Source: Planctomycetota bacterium (GTDB lineage Bacteria; Planctomycetota; SZUA-567; H5-PLA8). From it: a stretch of 6,035 nt of DNA. Shown in pieces: positions 1 through 3,140 of this stretch (position 1 is its first letter; every line of letters begins with the position of its first letter). The stretch spans positions 1-6,035 of the forward strand of contig JANXLS010001153.1 of assembly GCA_025355035.1 (NCBI GenBank). The letters are read 5' to 3'. The notes under the pieces are model-generated. The model had not been told where the DNA came from, did no database searches, and saw nothing but the letters and a program-made list of their open reading frames with translations. Both the position numbers and the translations under genes were made by a program.

Positions 1-840
1 GGTGACCGCTGTGGGGCTGAAGAAAACCAGCGTCGACCCTGGGGTGCTCACCGTCCCCCCCGGCGTTATTTTTCGTATTTTTTGATTGAGATTGTCTGCG
101 ACATACAGCGTGCCATTGCTGTCGATCGAGATGCCAACCGGAAAATTAAATCGCGCTACTGCCCCTGCGCCATCCACAAATCCAGTCTGCCCCGCCATCC
201 CCGCGAAAGTGCTGACGACGCCGCTCGGAGTGATCTTGCGGATAGTCGAATTGCCTGTATCGACAACATAGACATTTCCAGTGCTGTCAACTGTGATGCC
301 GTGAGGCTGATTAAAGAGCGCCGCCGTACCCGTTCCATCGCTGCTTCCCTGCGTATAGACTTGTCCTGCCAATGTACTGACGACGCCGTTGGGCGTGATT
401 TTGCGGATCGTATAGTTGTTCGTATCGGTGACATACATATTCCCGTTCGCGTCCACAGCCATGGCATACGGTCCGCTGAATTGCGCAGCCGCTCCCACGC
501 CATCCGCGATGCCATCGATGCCCGCCGTTCCGGCCAACGTAGTGACCACTCCACCAGGCGACATTTTACGAATTATGTTGTTCTGACGATCGACGACGTA
601 AATGTTTCCGGCACTATCCGTGGCTACTCCGGACGGACGATTGAAGCGCGCCGCCGAACCCGTGCCATCGTCAAATCCCAGCGGCCCATCGGGCCCAACG
701 TAGGTGGAGAACGTGTAGCTGCTCGCCGCATACAGCGCGACTGCATTCAGACAAAAGGCACATACCATGCCACTCAGGAGGCGGTGAAAAGACATTCGGC
801 GTTGAGCCCCAACGGTGTAATTCATTCGTTGTTTATCCAT
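1..840 (-). CDS. Secreted NHL-repeat (beta-propeller) protein, 5' part, runs off the window
   Basis: The frame is open from the ATG at 840 to the left edge without a stop, giving 280 visible residues; the C-terminus is outside. Residues about 1-39 look like a signal peptide: basic residues R14, R15 and R20, then a hydrophobic core at about 21-38 ending LYAA, so export is inferred. Next come a degenerate first unit (about 42-60) and four clear NHL-type units at 65-104, 120-159, 175-214 and 230-269. Each has the pattern F-x-x-P-x-x-[IV]-x-x-D, then G-N-x-Y-V-x-D, then I-R-K-[IM]-[TS]-P-x-G-x-V-[ST]. A fifth unit starts near 272. Such units form beta-propeller blades; the ligand is unknown and no enzyme domain is visible. 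GGAG at 856-853 lies 12 nt from the ATG, slightly far. Met6 and Met16 have no Shine-Dalgarno, so Met1 is preferred. Confidence 0.88.
   Translation of the reverse strand, partial: MDKQRMNYTVGAQRRMSFHRLLSGMVCAFCLNAVALYAASSYTFSTYVGPDGPLGFDDGTGSAARFNRPSGVATDSAGNIYVVDRQNNIIRKMSPGGVVTTLAGTAGIDGIADGVGAAAQFSGPYAMAVDANGNMYVTDTNNYTIRKITPNGVVSTLAGQVYTQGSSDGTGTAALFNQPHGITVDSTGNVYVVDTGNSTIRKITPSGVVSTFAGMAGQTGFVDGAGAVARFNFPVGISIDSNGTLYVADNLNQKIRKITPGGTVSTPGSTLVFFSPTAVT
34..648 (-). repeat. Four NHL units with an exact 55-codon (165-nt) period
   Basis: The conserved 40-residue cores occupy 648-529, 483-364, 318-199 and 153-34. Each core begins exactly 165 nt after the previous one. They are separated by 15-residue glycine/alanine-rich spacers of the type T-A-G-x-D-G-x-A-D-G. 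The protein pattern is strongly conserved while the DNA has diverged at many codons. The repeat is therefore old and kept at protein level, not a recent DNA duplication. Confidence 0.85.
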
Positions 841-878
841 TGTTGAAATGAACTCCGAATCGGTTATCCATCTCTCTA

Positions 879-893
879 TTCGTTTCAAACGAA
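879..893. promoter_or_regulatory. 15-bp perfect palindrome, candidate operator
   Basis: TTCGTTT-C-AAACGAA has 7-bp arms around one central base. It lies 38 nt upstream of the NHL-gene ATG and just upstream of its presumed Shine-Dalgarno. The symmetry and position fit a binding site for a dimeric regulator, or a small hairpin in the 5' UTR. There is only one copy in the window, so chance is not excluded. Confidence 0.3.
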
Positions 894-1013
894 GCGCAGT
901 CTAATTCAGACATCCTTCATTTCTTCGAAACCGTTCAGTGGAAGCCACACCTTATGGTGTCAATTTCGCCGATCCCGACTTACTTTTCCGTCGCTTTATA
1001 AGATGCATTGAAC

Positions 1014-1050
1014 GTCGTGACCGTACTCGGTCGATACCCCTGGTCACGAC
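1014..1050 (-). promoter_or_regulatory. Strong stem-loop in the NHL-gene leader (9-bp stem, 19-nt loop)
   Basis: GTCGTGACC (1014-1022) pairs perfectly with GGTCACGAC (1042-1050). Inside the loop, GGT-CGAT-ACC (1029-1038) can form a second small helix, giving a stem with an internal hairpin. No T-run follows on either strand, so it does not look like an intrinsic terminator. It may be a structured 5' UTR element of the NHL gene, about 175 nt upstream of its start. The family is not recognised. Confidence 0.45.
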
Positions 1051-1062
1051 AGGTTAAATTCC

Positions 1063-1079
1063 GCACCCTGGAAGGGTGC
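1063..1079 (-). promoter_or_regulatory. Short GC-rich hairpin (7-bp stem, 3-nt loop)
   Basis: GCACCCT and AGGGTGC pair perfectly around GGA. On the minus strand it comes 12 nt before the larger stem-loop at 1050-1014, so the two would be stacked in one leader transcript. No T-run follows it on the minus strand. It could be part of a composite leader structure or a weak terminator for the upstream membrane-protein gene. Confidence 0.4.
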
Positions 1080-1207
1080 AAGAGAATTTCGCGCCAATTA
1101 GTGTAACCCGAAATCTTGGGTGGAACGGTGACTCGACTTTAACTACCCGGACTCAATAGCTTCAAAAAAGCTGCTGATTCGTAGCGTCAAGACGCTTCAA
1201 CGGCATT

Positions 1208-1250
1208 ATTATAGGAGGGAACTGCTACTTCGTCGCGGATTGATCCGCGA
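1208..1250 (-). promoter_or_regulatory. Candidate activated promoter: TATAAT plus upstream 18-bp dyad
   Basis: On the minus strand a perfect TATAAT lies at 1213-1208, with no recognisable -35 hexamer 16-18 nt upstream. The -35 area instead overlaps a perfect dyad, TCGCGGAT-TG-ATCCGCGA (1233-1250). If transcription starts about 7 nt past the -10 box, the dyad is centred near -41, the usual place for an activator that substitutes for a weak -35 box. A further TCGCGGAT half-site occurs at 1271-1278. Transcription would run leftward through the hairpins at 1079-1014 to the NHL gene, with a leader of about 360 nt. This is inferred from sequence only. Confidence 0.4.
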
Positions 1251-1362
1251 TTTAACGCCATTTTATTGCGTCGCGGATAATGAAATGCAATTCGTACAAC
1301 CCGGCACCCATGGCCCGAGAGTCAATCAGTACCCGCTCATGAAGCGTTCATTGCCGCTCGCC

Positions 1363-2187
1363 TTAATAATCTTTCTTGATCACGTAAGTCGGATCTTTTG
1401 CCTTGCGAATCTTCGCGAAGCGTTCGTATTCCGACGGATTGTCCTTGAACAGCTTTTCAAGATTGGCATCCGTCAAATCTGCAGCGGTTGGCTCAGCTTC
1501 ACCCGAAGCAGCCGGTGCGGGTGTACCTGAAGCCGGGGTTGTCGCCTCAGGCGCTTTTTCGCCTGGCGTTGATTTGGATTTCGCTCGGCGCTCTTCACCT
1601 TCCATAGCAAAGATCTTCCCGCGAACCAACCCCAATTCCTTGTCGATTTTCAACTTGGTGTCGCGCGCGAATTCGATCTTTTCCTTGAACCCTTCGACCG
1701 TCTGATTCGAATCGACGATTTCATTGAAAAGCTGGTTCGCTGCAGTTAGTTTGTTGTCCGAGTCGCGCAATTCATCCAGCGTTTTACCGTGGGCCTTCTC
1801 CTTGCCTTCATTGTAAAGCGCTTCCGCTTTCAACGCTTTTTCCGCCAACGCGCGCGCATCCCCATTCAAATTGTCGAGAGGTGCCTTCACGACGGGAACG
1901 GGTTTCGAGCGAAACGCCAAGTACCCTCCCACGCCCAGGATTCCAACCACAAGCAAAGCGCAGACAATCAACGCAATGGTCTTGGCCTTATCAGGCGGTG
2001 GCGGACTTTTAGGCGCCGGCGGGCCATCCGTGGGAGAGCGGCGCACTGCGGGACCGGCAGCGCGGCGAACCGGCTTATTGACCCTGCTCGCTGCTTTTTT
2101 GTCGTCATCCAGAACCGAATTCCCCAGCCCCGTAATGTCGGGCAGATTCTCATCGGTTGGCTTGTTTTCGGTTGCCGGATCGCTCAC
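1363..2187 (-). CDS. Single-pass membrane protein of unknown function
   Basis: The product has 274 residues and I do not recognise its family. The start is GTG at 2187, chosen because AAGGAG (2200-2195) lies 7 nt upstream. Residues 1-69 are a Pro/Lys/Arg-rich, probably disordered tail, with a PPPP run at 62-65. Residues 70-92 form one transmembrane helix (IALIVCALLVVGILGVGGYL core) followed by R93 and K95. Residues about 107-205 are charged and helical in character, possibly coiled coil. Residues 206-236 are a Pro/Ala/Thr/Glu linker, and 237-274 a second charged helical segment ending KKDY. By the positive-inside rule the basic N-terminal tail should be cytoplasmic and the helical domain outside. 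There is no signal-peptide cleavage site, enzyme motif, TPR or secretin signature. The layout resembles a scaffold or anchor protein, but no function is assigned. It lies 155 nt downstream of the acidic-protein gene, with its own dyad in the gap. Confidence 0.88.
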   Translation of the reverse strand: MSDPATENKPTDENLPDITGLGNSVLDDDKKAASRVNKPVRRAAGPAVRRSPTDGPPAPKSPPPPDKAKTIALIVCALLVVGILGVGGYLAFRSKPVPVVKAPLDNLNGDARALAEKALKAEALYNEGKEKAHGKTLDELRDSDNKLTAANQLFNEIVDSNQTVEGFKEKIEFARDTKLKIDKELGLVRGKIFAMEGEERRAKSKSTPGEKAPEATTPASGTPAPAASGEAEPTAADLTDANLEKLFKDNPSEYERFAKIRKAKDPTYVIKKDY

Positions 2188-2252
2188 GTAGGCACTCCTT
2201 TTTCAACTTCGATCTCATGACTCAAACGACTTTCGACGCTAATGGATAGTCT

Positions 2253-2285
2253 GACTGTTCCCATTTACAGCAATCGGGAACAGTC
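2253..2285 (-). promoter_or_regulatory. Perfect 10-bp inverted repeat upstream of the membrane-protein gene
   Basis: GACTGTTCCC (2253-2262) and GGGAACAGTC (2276-2285) are exact complements around a 13-nt loop. A -10-like TATGAT lies just upstream on the minus strand (2295-2290), without a clear -35 box. If that hexamer is used, transcription would begin at about the dyad. The site would then be an operator over the start point, or a hairpin at the very 5' end of the mRNA. The GTG start is 66 nt further on. No T-run follows, so an intrinsic terminator for the acidic-protein gene is unlikely. Confidence 0.45.
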
Positions 2286-2342
2286 GCCGATCATATCCCA
2301 AATTACTCTACACCGACGTTCTGGAAGTTCGAAACTTGCGCG

Positions 2343-2870
2343 TTATTTTTTCGTTTTCCGTTTGGGCGCTTTGCGCTTCGGACCATCCTCATCGTCCTCT
2401 TCAGCTTCCTCGTCGTCGTCCTCTTCATCCAAATCATCTAAATCATCATCATCTTCTTCATCATCATCATCTTCATCTTCTTCGTCATCATCATCTTCGT
2501 CGTCTTCGTCGTCTTCGTCTTCATCTTCATCATCAAAATCGTCTTCTTCCTCTTCTTCGTCTTCTTCATCCTCCTCGTCGTCTTCGAGGTCCTCATCGTC
2601 TTCTAAATCATCGTCATCATCGTCGTCGAAGTCGTCGAATTCGTCCTCATCGTCATCGTCCTCTTCGTCATCGTCATCTTCTTCGTCGTCGTCATCGTCG
2701 TCATCGTCTTCTTCTTCGTCGTCGATGTCGTCAAAATCCTCATCCTCTTCTTCATCGTCATCGTCGCTGTGTTTCGGCTTGCGAGCGAGCTCTTCCTCTT
2801 CTACTTCGCGGAAAATACTGGTCCTGACTTGGGGAGATGTTCTGTGGCTGGGGGTGGCAACTAGCGTCAT
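2343..2870 (-). CDS. Extremely acidic Asp/Glu-rich low-complexity protein with a basic tail
   Basis: The product has 175 residues. The start is ATG at 2870, with AGGAGG (2886-2881) 10 nt upstream, which is good evidence that this strand and frame are translated. Residues 1-35 are ordinary sequence (MTLVATPSHR..., then FREVEEEELARKPKH). Residues 36-162 contain 117 Asp/Glu out of 127; the ten exceptions are F46, I49, F78, F81, L89, L95, F112, L144, L147 and A156. Residues 163-175 are a basic tail with 8 Lys/Arg in 13. No signal peptide or membrane helix is seen, so it is probably cytoplasmic and disordered. Polyacidic tracts are known in histone chaperones, DNA mimics and the RNAP delta subunit of Firmicutes. 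The delta N-terminal HARE-HTH domain is absent, so it is not that family. Binding to basic proteins, cations or polymerase is possible but unproven. Low complexity makes homology claims unreliable. Confidence 0.75.
   Translation of the reverse strand: MTLVATPSHRTSPQVRTSIFREVEEEELARKPKHSDDDDEEEDEDFDDIDDEEEDDDDDDDDEEDDDDEEDDDDEDEFDDFDDDDDDDLEDDEDLEDDEEDEEDEEEEEDDFDDEDEDEDDEDDEDDDDEEDEDDDDEEDDDDLDDLDEEDDDEEAEEDDEDGPKRKAPKRKTKK
2385..2765 (-). repeat. GAN trinucleotide tract (127 codons) encoding the polyacidic region
   Basis: On the minus strand nearly every codon in this stretch is GAT, GAC, GAA or GAG. On the plus strand it reads as a TCN tract. The third base varies freely and there are few long perfect runs; short pure TCA runs occur, for example near 2445-2470. 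This points to selection for Asp/Glu in an old tract that may still change length by slippage in steps of three, which would keep the frame. Confidence 0.85.
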
Positions 2871-3084
2871 CGGAATAAAACCTCCTGGCGAACTTAACTT
2901 TACTGTAGAGCGATTGAAACGAGATACGAGACGCGCGTGGTTCTTGCAACCACAAAAATTCGAGTCCCGTCACAGATTCTTTCTCAAGCACTTCGTGCGC
3001 GCTTTTAACAATTTCCTTCGAAATGTCTAAGTCATTTCATTTTAATTCTTTGCAAGGATATTGAGTGGCAAAATAAGGCCGCAT
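2758..3084 (-). pseudogene. Small ORF with strong ribosome site, interrupted by one in-frame UGA
   Basis: AGGAGG (3098-3093) lies 8 nt before ATG at 3084. This opens 15 codons, MRPYFATQYPCKELK, ending in TGA at 3039-3037. The same frame then stays open for a further 92 codons, to TGA at 2760-2758. It passes through a helical-looking segment (KEIVKSAHEVLEKESV, about codons 22-37) and FARRFYSDD before overlapping the start of the acidic gene in another frame. Three readings are possible. It could be a small gene broken by a nonsense change, a 15-codon leader peptide that happens to precede an open frame, or UGA recoding. C11 is five residues before the UGA, which is not a typical selenocysteine motif, and no SECIS hairpin was recognised. 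I do not recognise the protein. The second half may be non-coding. Confidence 0.35.
2937..2953 (-). promoter_or_regulatory. Hairpin in the leader of the acidic-protein gene
   Basis: GTGGTT (2937-2942) and AACCAC (2948-2953) pair perfectly around a 5-nt loop. The hairpin is 67 nt upstream of the acidic-protein ATG and inside the open frame that follows the UGA. The T-run lies before the hairpin on the minus strand, so it is not an intrinsic terminator in that direction. Its role is unknown. Confidence 0.3.
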
Positions 3085-3140
3085 TCCTAATTCCTCCTTT
3101 TGCAATTCTTTAAATATTTTTCTCGCTACAACCCCTGCGT

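Larger units (their letters stand above)
841..1362. other. 522-nt non-coding region between the membrane-protein gene and the NHL gene
   Basis: No credible ORF was found on either strand. The only long frame, on the plus strand from TTG 1240, runs into the membrane-protein gene antisense. The region is rich in small dyads. Besides those listed separately there are AGCGTC/GACGCT (1183-1188 and 1191-1196), AGCTT/AAGCT (1158-1162 and 1168-1172) and ACACC/GGTGT (947-951 and 956-960). A TTGACA hexamer sits on the minus strand at 963-958 but has no matching -10 box at 16-18 nt. No hairpin followed by a T-run was seen, so the terminator of the upstream gene was not identified. The most likely role is promoter plus 5' leader of the NHL gene. 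Confidence 0.6.

Noticed and set aside
82..846. Plus-strand 254-codon ORF opposite the NHL gene
   Set aside because: It is Arg/Asp-rich and periodic because it is antisense to the NHL repeats. The minus frame gives conserved NHL units and a signal peptide.
958..963. TTGACA -35 box on the minus strand upstream of the NHL gene
   Set aside because: The hexamer 17 nt downstream (CACTGA) is not a -10 box, and neighbouring spacings give nothing better.
1213..1240. Plus-strand AGGAGG with a downstream TTG ORF (1240-1530)
   Set aside because: The spacing is 21 nt, far too long. Most of the ORF is antisense to the membrane-protein gene, and the AGGAGG overlaps the minus-strand -10 region.
2937..2970. 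tRNA 3' part (hairpin followed by TTCGAGTCC)
   Set aside because: The T-loop-like string has no complementary T-stem and there is no acceptor, D or anticodon arm.
2242..3030. Plus-strand 262-codon ORF encoding a poly-serine protein
   Set aside because: It is the antisense reading of the GAN tract (GAN on minus reads as TCN on plus). It has no convincing ribosome site, while the minus frame has AGGAGG at a suitable distance and sensible non-repetitive ends.
3037..3039. Selenocysteine codon at the UGA
   Set aside because: There is no typical redox context and no SECIS-like hairpin recognised downstream. It is kept only as one of three alternatives, not as a call.
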